Position numbers and translations under genes: made by a program
Notes under the pieces: generated by a model
What the model was told of the DNA's origin: nothing
Databases searched by the model: none
The model's input: the letters and a program-made list of their open reading frames with translations, nothing else
Assembly: GCA_046080565.1 (NCBI GenBank)
Contig: JBJTUF010000092.1
Coordinates: 30,080-94,079, forward strand
From: Cuspidothrix sp046080565
GTDB taxonomy: Bacteria > Cyanobacteriota > Cyanobacteriia > Cyanobacteriales > Nostocaceae
Direction of reading: 5' to 3'
Length of the DNA stretch: 64,000 nt
Part shown: positions 25,924-34,394 of the stretch, piece after piece
Position numbering within the stretch: position 1 is the stretch's first letter
Layout of the letters: the number at the start of each line of letters is the position of its first letter

Positions 25924-28164
25924 ATGTCTAGGTTGTTAATTACTCAATACCAAACAGAAGTACAAAAAATCATTCAGTTTGGTGGTTCACGCAAAGAAAC
26001 ATCAATTCGCTTTGCATTTCAAAATCTATTAAATGAATATTGCAAACCCCGTGATTTTCTTCTCATTCCTGAATTAGATTTTAAATTACCAAATGGTAAA
26101 GTCGTTTATCCCGATGGTACTGTTAAAGATGCTTTGCGCTTAGATTGGGGTTACTGGGAAAGCAAAGACCAATATGATAATTTAGACGAAGAAATTGAAA
26201 AGAAATTAAATAAAGGTTATCCCGATAGTAATATTTTATTTGAAGATTCCCAAACCGCCGTTTTAATTCAAGGTGGTACAGAAACTCAGCGTGTATCTAT
26301 GCAAGATGCGGACGCGCTAGATGGTATTATTAATAACTTTATTAATTTTGTCCGTCCTGAAGTGCGGGACTTTCGAGAAGCGATTGAAATTTTTAAGCAG
26401 GATATTCCCATAATATTAAATTCTCTCAGAAACTTGATAAATAGTCAAGAGGGGAATAATAAATTATTTGAAACTGCCAGAAATAAGTTTTGGGAACTTT
26501 GTAAAAAGTCTATTAACCCGGAAATTACATTGTTAGATATTCGGGAAATGATGATTCAGCATATTTTAACGGAAGACATTTTTATTAATATTTTCAGTGA
26601 GTCGCAGTTTCATCAAGAAAATAACGTTGCGAGGGAATTGCAAGGGGTAATTTCTACATTTTTTACAGGAAGTTTAAAGCGGAATACTTTAGGAAGTATA
26701 GAAAGATATTATGCTGTTATTAAAAGAGCTGCGGCGAATATTGTTAACCATCAAGAAAAACAGAAATTTTTAAAAGCATTATACGAGAACTTTTATAAAG
26801 CATATAATCCCAAAGCTGCGGATAGATTAGGAATTGTGTATACTCCTAATGAAATTGTCAGGTTTATGATTGAAAGTGTGGATTTTTTAGTACATAAACA
26901 TTTTGGTAAGTTGTTAGCGGATAAAGATGTAGAAATTCTAGATCCTGCGACGGGTACGGGAACTTTTATTACTGAATTAATTGATTATTTACCTCCCCAT
27001 AGTTTACAGCATAAATATAAAAATGAGATTCATTGTAATGAGGTGGCAATTTTACCTTATTATATCGCAAATTTGAATATTGAATATACTTATAAACAGA
27101 AGATGGGTGTGTATGAGGAGTTTGAAAATATTTGTTTTGTGGATACTTTAGATCATACTTTGTTTGAAGGTAAGCAAATGGATTTGTTTGCGATTACTTT
27201 GGAGAATACTGAGAGGATTAAAAGACAGAATGATAGAACTATTTCTGTGATTATTGGAAATCCTCCTTATAATGCAAAGCAGGAAAATTTTAATGATAAT
27301 AATGCAAATCGAAGTTATCAAAATATAGATAAGTTAATTAAGGAAAGTTATATAAAATATAGTAAAGCGCAAAATAATATTGTAATTTATGATATGTACA
27401 CTAGATTTATTAGATGGGCTTCTGATAGACTAGGTAAAAATGGGATTATTGCGTTTGTTTCTAATAGTTCTTTTATAGATTCTATTGCTTATGATGGTTT
27501 TAGAAAAGTTGTAGCTAAAGAATTTAATGAAATTTATATTATTGACATGAAAGGTAATGCAAGAACAAGCGGAGAAAGACGAAGACAAGAAGGAGGTAAT
27601 GTTTTTAGTGATGAAATTAGAGTAGGTGTAGCGGTTTATTTTTTAGTCAGAAATGAAAAAACAGAAGGTTTCAAAGTTTATTATAATGCAATTGATGATT
27701 ATGCAAGTGCAGATGAAAAGAAAAGTTATTTTAGTTCTCAAAAATTTAGAGATTTAGGGTTTACTCATATTAAACCAGATAATCATGGTAATTGGATAAA
27801 TCAAGCTGATAATGATTTTGAAAGTCTTTTACCTTTGGTTGATAAAGATGTGAAAGCAGGTAAAGGAGAAGAAGCTGTATTTAAGTTGTTTTCTTCAGGT
27901 TTGAAAACACAGAGAGATGAATGGATTTATGATTTATCTGAAACTGCGTTAGAGAAAAAAATTAAATTTTTAATTCAAGTTTATCAAGCAACATTAAAAG
28001 ATTCAAAATACGCAGGAAGAGATCAAATTAAATGGGATAGAGAATTAAATAAATATTTAGATCGGAAAATTAGTAAAACGTTTGAAATAGCCAAATTATT
28101 AAAAATTTATATCGTCCTTTTTACAAACAAAAATTTTATTTTGATAGACATTTTAATGGTATGA
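25924..28164 (+). CDS. Single-chain restriction-modification enzyme (Type IIG/ISP-like), N-terminal part before a frameshift
   Basis: The product combines nuclease, methyltransferase and the start of the specificity region. ATG 25924 (MSRLLITQYQTEVQ) is chosen over an upstream TTG at 25882. The N-terminal nuclease has a PD-(D/E)XK pattern ending in YWESKD near residue 77. A helical spacer follows, then the N6-adenine methyltransferase with DPATGTGTF (motif I, near 340) and GNPPYNA (motif IV). No helicase domain is present. Near 28098-28102 the frame shifts: one base is missing from an A-run, and the rest of the protein continues in the frame of the gene at 28161. The last 21 or so residues of this frame are out-of-frame sequence. 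Confidence 0.82.
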   Translation: MSRLLITQYQTEVQKIIQFGGSRKETSIRFAFQNLLNEYCKPRDFLLIPELDFKLPNGKVVYPDGTVKDALRLDWGYWESKDQYDNLDEEIEKKLNKGYPDSNILFEDSQTAVLIQGGTETQRVSMQDADALDGIINNFINFVRPEVRDFREAIEIFKQDIPIILNSLRNLINSQEGNNKLFETARNKFWELCKKSINPEITLLDIREMMIQHILTEDIFINIFSESQFHQENNVARELQGVISTFFTGSLKRNTLGSIERYYAVIKRAAANIVNHQEKQKFLKALYENFYKAYNPKAADRLGIVYTPNEIVRFMIESVDFLVHKHFGKLLADKDVEILDPATGTGTFITELIDYLPPHSLQHKYKNEIHCNEVAILPYYIANLNIEYTYKQKMGVYEEFENICFVDTLDHTLFEGKQMDLFAITLENTERIKRQNDRTISVIIGNPPYNAKQENFNDNNANRSYQNIDKLIKESYIKYSKAQNNIVIYDMYTRFIRWASDRLGKNGIIAFVSNSSFIDSIAYDGFRKVVAKEFNEIYIIDMKGNARTSGERRRQEGGNVFSDEIRVGVAVYFLVRNEKTEGFKVYYNAIDDYASADEKKSYFSSQKFRDLGFTHIKPDNHGNWINQADNDFESLLPLVDKDVKAGKGEEAVFKLFSSGLKTQRDEWIYDLSETALEKKIKFLIQVYQATLKDSKYAGRDQIKWDRELNKYLDRKISKTFEIAKLLKIYIVLFTNKNFILIDILMV

Positions 28165-28961
28165 CTTATCAATGGTTTGATATTTTAAATCAAGATGATG
28201 ATCAAAATAAGTATATTGTCATACCAGGACTTTCATCACCTAAAGATTTTCATACTTTAGCTGCAACAATTATTATTGATTTAAATTGCTTACCCGCAGG
28301 TTCTCAATGTCTCCCATTATATCGCTACGACAAAGAAGGAAACCGCATTGATAATATAACCGACTGGGGACTAAAACAAATTCAAACCCATTATCAAGAT
28401 ACAACAATTACCAAAATAGACATCTTTTATTATACCTACGCAGTATTACATAATCCCGCATACCGCACCAAATACGAACTGAATTTAAAACGCGACTTTC
28501 CCCGTTTACCATATTATGAAAACTTTCAAAAATGGGTTAACTGGGGAAAACAACTCATGGAATTACATATTAATTATGAAACAGTCACATCTTATAAATT
28601 AACCCGTGTGGATATTCCCTTAAAAGACACCCCTTCGACCTCGCTCAGGGAACGTCAAAAAACCATCAAAGTTAAATTGAAAGCAGATAAAATAAAAGGT
28701 AGCATCATCTTAGATGATGTCACCACATTAACAGAAGTTCCTGAAATTGCTTGGGAATATATGCTAGGAAATCGTAGTGCATTAGAATGGATATTAGATC
28801 AATATAAAGAAAAGAAACCAAAAGATCCAACCATTGCAGAAAAATTCAATACCTATCGTTTTGCAGATTATAAAGAACAGGTCATAGAATTATTAATGAA
28901 AGTTTGTACCGTGAGTCTAGAAACAATGAATATAATTAAAGAAATGTCAGCATCAGAATAA
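28161..28961 (+). CDS. Specificity (TRD) part of the same restriction-modification enzyme, after the frameshift
   Basis: These 266 residues are the C-terminal target-recognition region of the enzyme starting at 25924. Reading back in this frame gives NLYRPFYKQKFYFDRHFNG just before MTYQWF, the expected junction (YRPF and YFD motifs are typical of the family). HNPAYRTKYELNLKRDFPR is also a family block. An in-frame repeat insertion, PSTSLRER, lies at 28632-28655. With one extra A near 28100 the full product would be about 1012 residues. It could be inactive, phase-variable at the A-run, or a sequencing error. Confidence 0.8.
   Translation: MTYQWFDILNQDDDQNKYIVIPGLSSPKDFHTLAATIIIDLNCLPAGSQCLPLYRYDKEGNRIDNITDWGLKQIQTHYQDTTITKIDIFYYTYAVLHNPAYRTKYELNLKRDFPRLPYYENFQKWVNWGKQLMELHINYETVTSYKLTRVDIPLKDTPSTSLRERQKTIKVKLKADKIKGSIILDDVTTLTEVPEIAWEYMLGNRSALEWILDQYKEKKPKDPTIAEKFNTYRFADYKEQVIELLMKVCTVSLETMNIIKEMSASE
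28632..28655. repeat. 24-bp in-frame dispersed-repeat insertion in the R-M gene
   Basis: CCTTCGACCTCGCTCAGG and the next six bases encode PSTSLRER between PLKDT and QKTIKVKLKADK. A related TTCGACTTCGCTCAGTGACC sequence lies in non-coding DNA at 17581-17601 in reverse. It is a dispersed repeat that kept the frame. Confidence 0.65.
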
Positions 28962-29019
28962 CCAGGATTAAAGGATGTACAGGATACAATATCAAAAATT
29001 AAACACAGATAATTTTTAC

Positions 29020-29092
29020 ATTTTCTCTGTGTCCTCTGCGTCCTCTGCGGTTCGATAAAAAAGAATTTGTCAGAATCAGGATATCCAGGATT
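29020..29092 (-). repeat. Direct repeat, copy A, left of the toxin-antitoxin genes
   Basis: This 73-bp block contains the reversed CGAACCGCAGAG repeat followed by TTGTCAGAATCAGGAT and CCAGGATT. It matches 29698-29771 with about three small differences. A further partial copy of the CAGGAT/CCAGGATTAAAGGAT part overlaps the end of the restriction gene at about 28946-28985. Confidence 0.9.
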
Positions 29093-29184
29093 AAAGGATT
29101 TACAGGATGAAATTTTATAAAACATAGAAAAATCTGATTAAGTTTGATATAATTTGAAAAAGTCATTAACTAGAGGTTTAAAAA

Positions 29185-29430
29185 ATGACAACAATTAAAC
29201 TACAAATTCCCTTGGAATCATTAATAGAAGCGATCACATCTTTAAGTTTAGCGGAAAAACAAGAAATCTTAGAGTTTTTGCAAGCAGATTTAATAGATGA
29301 AGAAAATGATTTAATAGAAGAAAATCCGCAAATTATGAAAGAAGTTGCAGAAGCGAGAAAAGCTTATCAAAATGGTGAATATCAAACAATTCAAGAATAT
29401 ATAGAAAATCGTAAGCATCAACCTTCATGA
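29185..29430 (+). CDS. Type II antitoxin
   Basis: The 81-residue acidic protein has SLAEKQEILEFLQADL in its first half and a Glu-rich C-terminal tail, as in antitoxins paired with RelE/ParE toxins in cyanobacteria. It overlaps the toxin gene by 4 bp (ATGA), giving translational coupling. It would neutralise the toxin and repress the shared promoter. The DNA-binding fold is not obvious by eye. Confidence 0.75.
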   Translation: MTTIKLQIPLESLIEAITSLSLAEKQEILEFLQADLIDEENDLIEENPQIMKEVAEARKAYQNGEYQTIQEYIENRKHQPS

Positions 29431-29687
29431 CTTACCAAGTTATTATTCCTAAACCGGTTGAAAAACAACTGGAAAATTTATCACAAAATATTAACGAAAG
29501 AATCTTAGAAAAGATTTTAGCTTTAGTTGAAGATCCTCGTCCATCTGGAGTCAAGAAACTCAAAGGTTTTGAAAATGAATACAGAATTAGAGTAGGAGAT
29601 TATCGAGTACGCTATGAAATTGATGATGAAAACTTAACAGTTATAGTTCTTCATTGTTCATACCGAAAAGACGTGTACAGAAAATAA
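29427..29687 (+). CDS. Type II toxin, RelE/ParE family
   Basis: The 86-residue protein has the RelE/ParE layout: an N-terminal helix pair (KPVEKQLENL), then RPSGVKKLKG, YRIRVGDYRVRYEIDDE and the final HCSYRKDVYRK. RelE members cut ribosome-bound mRNA and ParE members block gyrase. The RVGDYRVRYEI and HRKDVY-type ending favour RelE-like mRNA cleavage. The pair is enclosed by 73-bp direct repeats, which would allow gain or loss as a unit. Confidence 0.88.
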   Translation: MTYQVIIPKPVEKQLENLSQNINERILEKILALVEDPRPSGVKKLKGFENEYRIRVGDYRVRYEIDDENLTVIVLHCSYRKDVYRK

Positions 29688-29697
29688 ACTTTGATAT

Positions 29698-29771
29698 ATT
29701 TTCTCTGTGTCCTCTGCGTCCTCTGCGGTTCGATAAAAAAAGAAATTGTCAGAATCAGGATAACCAGGATT
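29698..29771 (-). repeat. Direct repeat, copy B, right of the toxin-antitoxin genes
   Basis: This 74-bp block is nearly identical to 29020-29092 in the same orientation. It begins 10 bp after the toxin stop codon. Recombination between copies A and B would delete about 680 bp holding both toxin and antitoxin genes. Confidence 0.9.
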
Positions 29772-29829
29772 TTAGATCACTGATTTCTGAAATAAATTAG
29801 TAATTTTAGAAAAAATTAACTTTTATCAC

Positions 29830-29860
29830 TTGACTCTCCACCTAACTAGAGAGTTTATTT
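29830..29860 (+). promoter_or_regulatory. MerR-type promoter/operator of the regulator gene
   Basis: TTGACT (29830-29835), a 19-bp spacer with ACTCTC and GAGAGT arms, then TTATTT as -10. It shares TTGACTCTCCA and the AACT/GAG part with the copA promoter at 23090. This implies autoregulation by the MerR protein 37 bp downstream. Confidence 0.75.
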
Positions 29861-29896
29861 TAGAGTAGCAACTTAAATTTAGTGGGAAGTTAAATT

Positions 29897-30310
29897 ATGT
29901 TAACTCAAGAAAAATTAAACCTCATTGGTATGGTTGCAAAAGAAAGCGGTGTACCCATTAAAACCATTCGTTACTATGAAGAACTGGGTTTACTTAAAAC
30001 AACAGGAAGAACAGAAGGAGGATATAGAATATTTGCAACTGATGTGTTTACAAGGTTGAAATTTATTAAACGCGCTCAACATTTAGGTTTAAGTTTATCA
30101 GAAATCAAAGAATTTTTGAATGTTCATGATCAAGGTCAGCTACCTTGTGATCATATTAAAGACAAATTGCAAGATAAGTTAACAGCCATTGATGAACAAA
30201 TTCATCAATTACTCATGTTAAAACAAGATTTAGAAAGACTGCTTGAAGGTTGGGAAAATATACCCAAAACCCAAGCAGAAACAATTTGTCCTATCATCGA
30301 GAAAGTGTGA
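29897..30310 (+). CDS. MerR-family heavy-metal-responsive regulator
   Basis: The 137-residue regulator has a winged-helix domain (KESGVPIKTIRYYEELGLL, residues 15-33, then GGYR), a long dimer helix, and a metal-binding end. C84 in LPCDHI matches the conserved Cys of divalent-metal sensors such as ZntR and MerR, and another Cys lies in ETICPII near the end. CueR-type Cu+ sensors have Ser at the first position, so the metal may be divalent although the likely target is a Cu ATPase. The promoter dyads upstream of this gene and copA indicate it controls both. Confidence 0.85.
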   Translation: MLTQEKLNLIGMVAKESGVPIKTIRYYEELGLLKTTGRTEGGYRIFATDVFTRLKFIKRAQHLGLSLSEIKEFLNVHDQGQLPCDHIKDKLQDKLTAIDEQIHQLLMLKQDLERLLEGWENIPKTQAETICPIIEKV

Positions 30311-30548
30311 ATAATCAGATGATTCAATATATAAATCTTGTGGAGTGGGTTTGCCTTAGTAAGTCAGCTATAAATTGTTGTGAATTTTGGTGTAAAAGGA
30401 CACAGTGGAGGTTGCAGGTTATTCTCTCGCTTTTTGAGTTTTATTGCTCTAATATTTGCAGTAATTAATTATCTTCATCGAAACCAAGCTTTTCTCGCGT
30501 TAATCTGGTAAATATCTATTAAGATGAAAATTTTCAGGAGGTGCGGTA

Positions 30549-31814
30549 GTGAGTATCCAAAGTCTAGTTGAGCAGCCCACAATCCCTTCAGATATACCCT
30601 ATAATGCCGATAGCTTCAATCACGTCGTCATGTCCACCTATGGACGCTTTCCCATTGCTTTAGAACGGGGTGCGGGTTGTCGCGTTTGGGATACCCAAGG
30701 TAAGGAATATCTGGATTTTGTGGCGGGAATTGCCACTTGTACTTTAGGACACGCCCACCCAGTTATGGTAGAGGCTGTAACTAGACAAATTCAAAAACTG
30801 CATCATGTTTCTAATTTGTACTATATTCCCGAACAAGGTGAATTAGCTAAATGGATTATTGATCATTCCTGTGCAGATCGGGCATTTTTCTGTAATTCTG
30901 GGGCAGAAGCTAATGAAGCGGCGATTAAATTAGCCCGCAAATATGGACACACGGTTTTAGAAATTGCTAATCCAATTATATTAACTGCCCATGCGAGTTT
31001 TCACGGACGGACTTTAGCAACTGTTACCGCAACTGGACAAGCAAAATATCAAAAGCATTTTGATCCTTTAGTCCCTGGTTTCCATTGTGTAAATTATAAC
31101 GATATTAGAGCAGTTGAAGCTGCTGTGACTGAATTAGATGAAGGTAATTATCGTGTTGCGGCGATTTTAATTGAACCATTGCAAGGAGAAGGTGGAGTTC
31201 GTCCTGGTGATATAGCCTACTTTAAACGGTTACGGGAAATTTGCGACGAAACGGGCATTTTATTAATATTTGATGAAGTGCAAGTAGGAATGGGAAGAAC
31301 TGGTAAATTATGGGGTTATGAACATTTGGGAGTAGAACCGGATATTTTCACCAGTGCAAAAGGTTTAGGCGGTGGTATTCCCATCGGTGCAATGATGAGT
31401 AAGAAGTTCTGTGATATTTTTCAACCAGGAGAACACGCGAGTACCTTTGGTGGCAATCCTTTTGTGTGTGGTGTGGCTTTAAGTGTTTGTGAGACTTTAG
31501 AAAAAGAGAATATTTTAGAGAATGTACAGGAACAAGGGGCGCATTTGCGAGAAGGATTAAGAGCGATCGCTCTCAAATACCCTCATCATATCTCAGAAGT
31601 GCGCGGTTGGGGTTTAATCAACGGTATGGAAATCAAAGCTGATATTCCTTTAACTGCTGCTGAAGTTGTGAAAGCTGCGATGGATGAGGGTTTATTACTG
31701 GTTCCTGCTGGTCCCAAGGTTGTCCGCTTTGTTCCCCCTCTCATTGTCACAGAAGCAGAAATCAATCAAGCATTAAAAACTGTAGACAAAGCATTAGCTA
31801 AACTCACAGTGTAA
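30549..31814 (+). CDS. argD: Acetylornithine aminotransferase
   Basis: This class III PLP aminotransferase of arginine biosynthesis converts N-acetylglutamate semialdehyde to N-acetylornithine. It has 421 residues. The GTG start is supported by AGGAGGTG at 30537-30544. Motifs include FCNSGAEANEAAIKLAR, HASFHGRT, FDEVQVGMGRTGKLW and the PLP Lys in TSAKGLGGG. The length and motifs are complete. A hairpin with a T-run follows its stop. Confidence 0.93.
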   Translation: MSIQSLVEQPTIPSDIPYNADSFNHVVMSTYGRFPIALERGAGCRVWDTQGKEYLDFVAGIATCTLGHAHPVMVEAVTRQIQKLHHVSNLYYIPEQGELAKWIIDHSCADRAFFCNSGAEANEAAIKLARKYGHTVLEIANPIILTAHASFHGRTLATVTATGQAKYQKHFDPLVPGFHCVNYNDIRAVEAAVTELDEGNYRVAAILIEPLQGEGGVRPGDIAYFKRLREICDETGILLIFDEVQVGMGRTGKLWGYEHLGVEPDIFTSAKGLGGGIPIGAMMSKKFCDIFQPGEHASTFGGNPFVCGVALSVCETLEKENILENVQEQGAHLREGLRAIALKYPHHISEVRGWGLINGMEIKADIPLTAAEVVKAAMDEGLLLVPAGPKVVRFVPPLIVTEAEINQALKTVDKALAKLTV

Positions 31815-31826
31815 GTTGTAATTACT

Positions 31827-31870
31827 AATTCGTAATTTTTAATTTCAGAATTATCAATTACGAATTTTTT
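31827..31870 (+). terminator. Putative rho-independent terminator after argD
   Basis: AATTCGTAATT and AATTACGAATT form an inverted repeat around an 18-base loop. The second arm runs into eight T residues. The stem is AT-rich, so strength is uncertain. Confidence 0.6.
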
Positions 31871-31956
31871 TTATTTACAAATTTTATATTTGCTGAAATA
31901 GTCAAAATTAATAATTTATCAAATATCCAATTTCTCTTATACTAGAATTAAATATA

Positions 31957-33387
31957 ATGCTTAATTTTCAAGAGTTAGAAACTCAAATAAACACTAATCA
32001 AACACAAAATTTTGAAATTGAATATCTTGACACTGAACTATTTCAGGAATTTGTTGATAAATTGATAGTCCAAGATACTCTTAACCGCAAAATTGTTAGT
32101 TTTCAGGCTAATAAACTTACACCTATTTACCGATGGTACAAATATAAAGAAGCTTTTTCTGCAAAATTAGTAGAATACTTACTAGATAAATATCAGATCA
32201 AATCTGGAAAAGTATTAGATCCCTTTGCTGGTAGTGGAACAACTTTATTTGCAACTAGCAATATGGGTTTAAATGCTGATGGGATTGAATTACTATCTAT
32301 TGGCAAAGAAATTATTAATACTAGGTTAACTTTAGAAAAAGAGTTTACAGAAAATGATTTTGTTCAACTTTTATCTTGGTCTAAAAATTATCCTTGGCAA
32401 AGATCAGAAATTCAGCAAAATATCCAGGAACTAACAATTACTAAAGGTGCGTATCCTCAAGAAACATTACATGAAATTGAAAAATATATTGCTACTTACC
32501 AACACGAAAATAGCAAAGTCAAACAAGTATTACAATTTGCATTATTATGTGTTTTAGAGGATATCAGTTATACCCGTAAAGACGGACAATATTTACGTTG
32601 GGATTATCGTTCTAGTCGTCAGCAAGGTAATATACCTTTTAATAAAGGAAAAATTTTCAGCTTCAAACAGGCAATTACTTATAAAATCAGAGAAATTTTA
32701 GAAGATATTCACACAGGGAGTCCACAAGGTGAACTTTTCCCCAGTCAAACTAAACAAGGTGAAATTAGTTTGTTTACAGGTTCTAGTTTAGAGATAATGC
32801 CACAATTACCTGATTCTCATTATGATGTAATTTTAACTTCTCCTCCTTATTGCAACCGTTATGACTATACTAGAACTTATGCTTTAGAACTGGCTTTGCT
32901 AGGAGTAGGACAAGAGGACATAATTAATCTCAGACAACAGATGTTAAGCTGTACAGTGGAAAACCGTCCCAAGGATTTATTAGCAATTAATTCTCAATGG
33001 TCACAAGCTATTATTGCTACAGATAAACAAAAATTACTACAAGCTATTTTGCAATATTTAGAAGAACAAAAATTACAAAAAAAATTAAATAATAATGGTA
33101 TTCCCCGAATGGTAAGAGGGTATTTTTATGAAATGGCTTGCATAATTTATGAATGTTATCGGGTGATGAAACCACAAGGATTGATGTTTACGATCAATGA
33201 TAATGTGCGTTATGCTGGTGTTAGTATTTCAGTAGATATGATTTTATCAAAAATAGCTGAACATCTTGGATTTAAAGTAGAAACTATTTTAGTTTTACCA
33301 AATTCTAAAGGTAATAGTAGTCAACAAATGGGAATACATGGACGTGATGCGCTGAGAAAATGCGTTTACGTTTGGAGAAAAGTTTAA
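31957..33387 (+). CDS. DNA methyltransferase of an AvaI-like Type II restriction-modification system
   Basis: This is a SAM-dependent DNA methyltransferase of 476 residues. Motif I is DPFAGSGTTLFA (near 88) and motif IV is TSPPYCNRYDYTR (near 290). SPPY is usual for N4-cytosine enzymes, though some N6-adenine enzymes also have it. The order motif I before motif IV, with a long variable region between, is seen here. It lies 25 bp before an AvaI/BsoBI-type endonuclease, so it should protect CYCGRG sites from that enzyme. Specificity is inferred from the neighbour. Confidence 0.88.
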   Translation: MLNFQELETQINTNQTQNFEIEYLDTELFQEFVDKLIVQDTLNRKIVSFQANKLTPIYRWYKYKEAFSAKLVEYLLDKYQIKSGKVLDPFAGSGTTLFATSNMGLNADGIELLSIGKEIINTRLTLEKEFTENDFVQLLSWSKNYPWQRSEIQQNIQELTITKGAYPQETLHEIEKYIATYQHENSKVKQVLQFALLCVLEDISYTRKDGQYLRWDYRSSRQQGNIPFNKGKIFSFKQAITYKIREILEDIHTGSPQGELFPSQTKQGEISLFTGSSLEIMPQLPDSHYDVILTSPPYCNRYDYTRTYALELALLGVGQEDIINLRQQMLSCTVENRPKDLLAINSQWSQAIIATDKQKLLQAILQYLEEQKLQKKLNNNGIPRMVRGYFYEMACIIYECYRVMKPQGLMFTINDNVRYAGVSISVDMILSKIAEHLGFKVETILVLPNSKGNSSQQMGIHGRDALRKCVYVWRKV

Positions 33388-33412
33388 TTTAATTAAGTGA
33401 AAGGAAATAAAA

Positions 33413-34360
33413 TTGACATATAAAAATCATTTAACTACAGGTCTTGATTTAGTGACAGCTTATGAAAAAACCAGGGCTGGTTTTGTTGCTTTAGCTATTG
33501 AAAGAAACCGTCGGGCTACACCATTTATTGATCAAGCAAGAGTGTTAAAAAATATCGCTACTCAAGCTTCTATGCCTTTAGATTTAATTAATATTGTCGA
33601 AATACAACCTGCTTTATTAGCTGCATCTGGAGTTTCTGATAAAGCAGCAGGTTATTTACAACCAGAGGATAAAATACAAGCTATTCAAGGATTAATTAAA
33701 GAGTTTTTAGAACCAGCAGGTTCAGATTTTGTTGAAGAACTAGTTTATAGATTTTTATTAACTAGAGGAGATACTCTAGGTGGTTCAATGCGAAATGTGG
33801 GTGGAGTTTTAGCGCAACGCAAATTAACTCGCGTAATTTTGGCAAATTTAGCACTTGCTGGTATTCCTTATTATTGGTTACATTCTACGGCTAAAACATG
33901 GATCAATATGACAGAAGAAGATGCAGGAATAGATTTATATGTGAAGGGTTTAAGTTGGTCAATTGGGAATAAAAATCGAACAATTATTTATAATCTTACA
34001 GTTCCTTTAGTGAAAAATAATATTGATGTTTGTTTGTTCAATTGTGATTATCAAAATATTTCTCCTGCAACTTATAAAATTCCGAATCTTTATATTGCAC
34101 TGGGAGAATTAAAAGGTGGAATTGATCCTGCTGGTGCTGATGAACATTGGAAAACCGCAAAAACAGCTTTATCCAGAATATGGAAAGCATTTTCTCAAGT
34201 TGATTTATCACCACATACATTTTTTATTGGTACAGCTATTGAAAAACGGATGGCCGAAGAAATATGGAGTGATTTAGAAGCCGGTAAATTGACTAATGCT
34301 GCTAATATGACAAATGATACTCAAATTGACTCAATGTGTCACTGGTTAATCAATTTGTAA
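33413..34360 (+). CDS. Type II restriction endonuclease, AvaI/BsoBI family
   Basis: The 315-residue protein closely resembles AvaI of Anabaena variabilis as I remember it (MTYKNHLTTGLDLVTAYEKT, GGSMRNVGG, ALGELKGGIDPAGADEHWKTA). AvaI cuts CYCGRG. The nuclease centre is D in NNIDVCLF, then E and K in GELKGG. The start is TTG at 33413, with AAAGGA at 33400-33405; the family N-terminus begins exactly there. The weak start may keep the endonuclease level low compared with the methyltransferase just upstream. Confidence 0.9.
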   Translation: MTYKNHLTTGLDLVTAYEKTRAGFVALAIERNRRATPFIDQARVLKNIATQASMPLDLINIVEIQPALLAASGVSDKAAGYLQPEDKIQAIQGLIKEFLEPAGSDFVEELVYRFLLTRGDTLGGSMRNVGGVLAQRKLTRVILANLALAGIPYYWLHSTAKTWINMTEEDAGIDLYVKGLSWSIGNKNRTIIYNLTVPLVKNNIDVCLFNCDYQNISPATYKIPNLYIALGELKGGIDPAGADEHWKTAKTALSRIWKAFSQVDLSPHTFFIGTAIEKRMAEEIWSDLEAGKLTNAANMTNDTQIDSMCHWLINL

Positions 34361-34394
34361 GGCATTTACAAATCTCCAAACAAAATATAAAATC

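Noticed and set aside
30250..30468. A frame overlapping the merR 3' end
   Set aside because: It overlaps merR in another frame and shows no domain or ribosome site.
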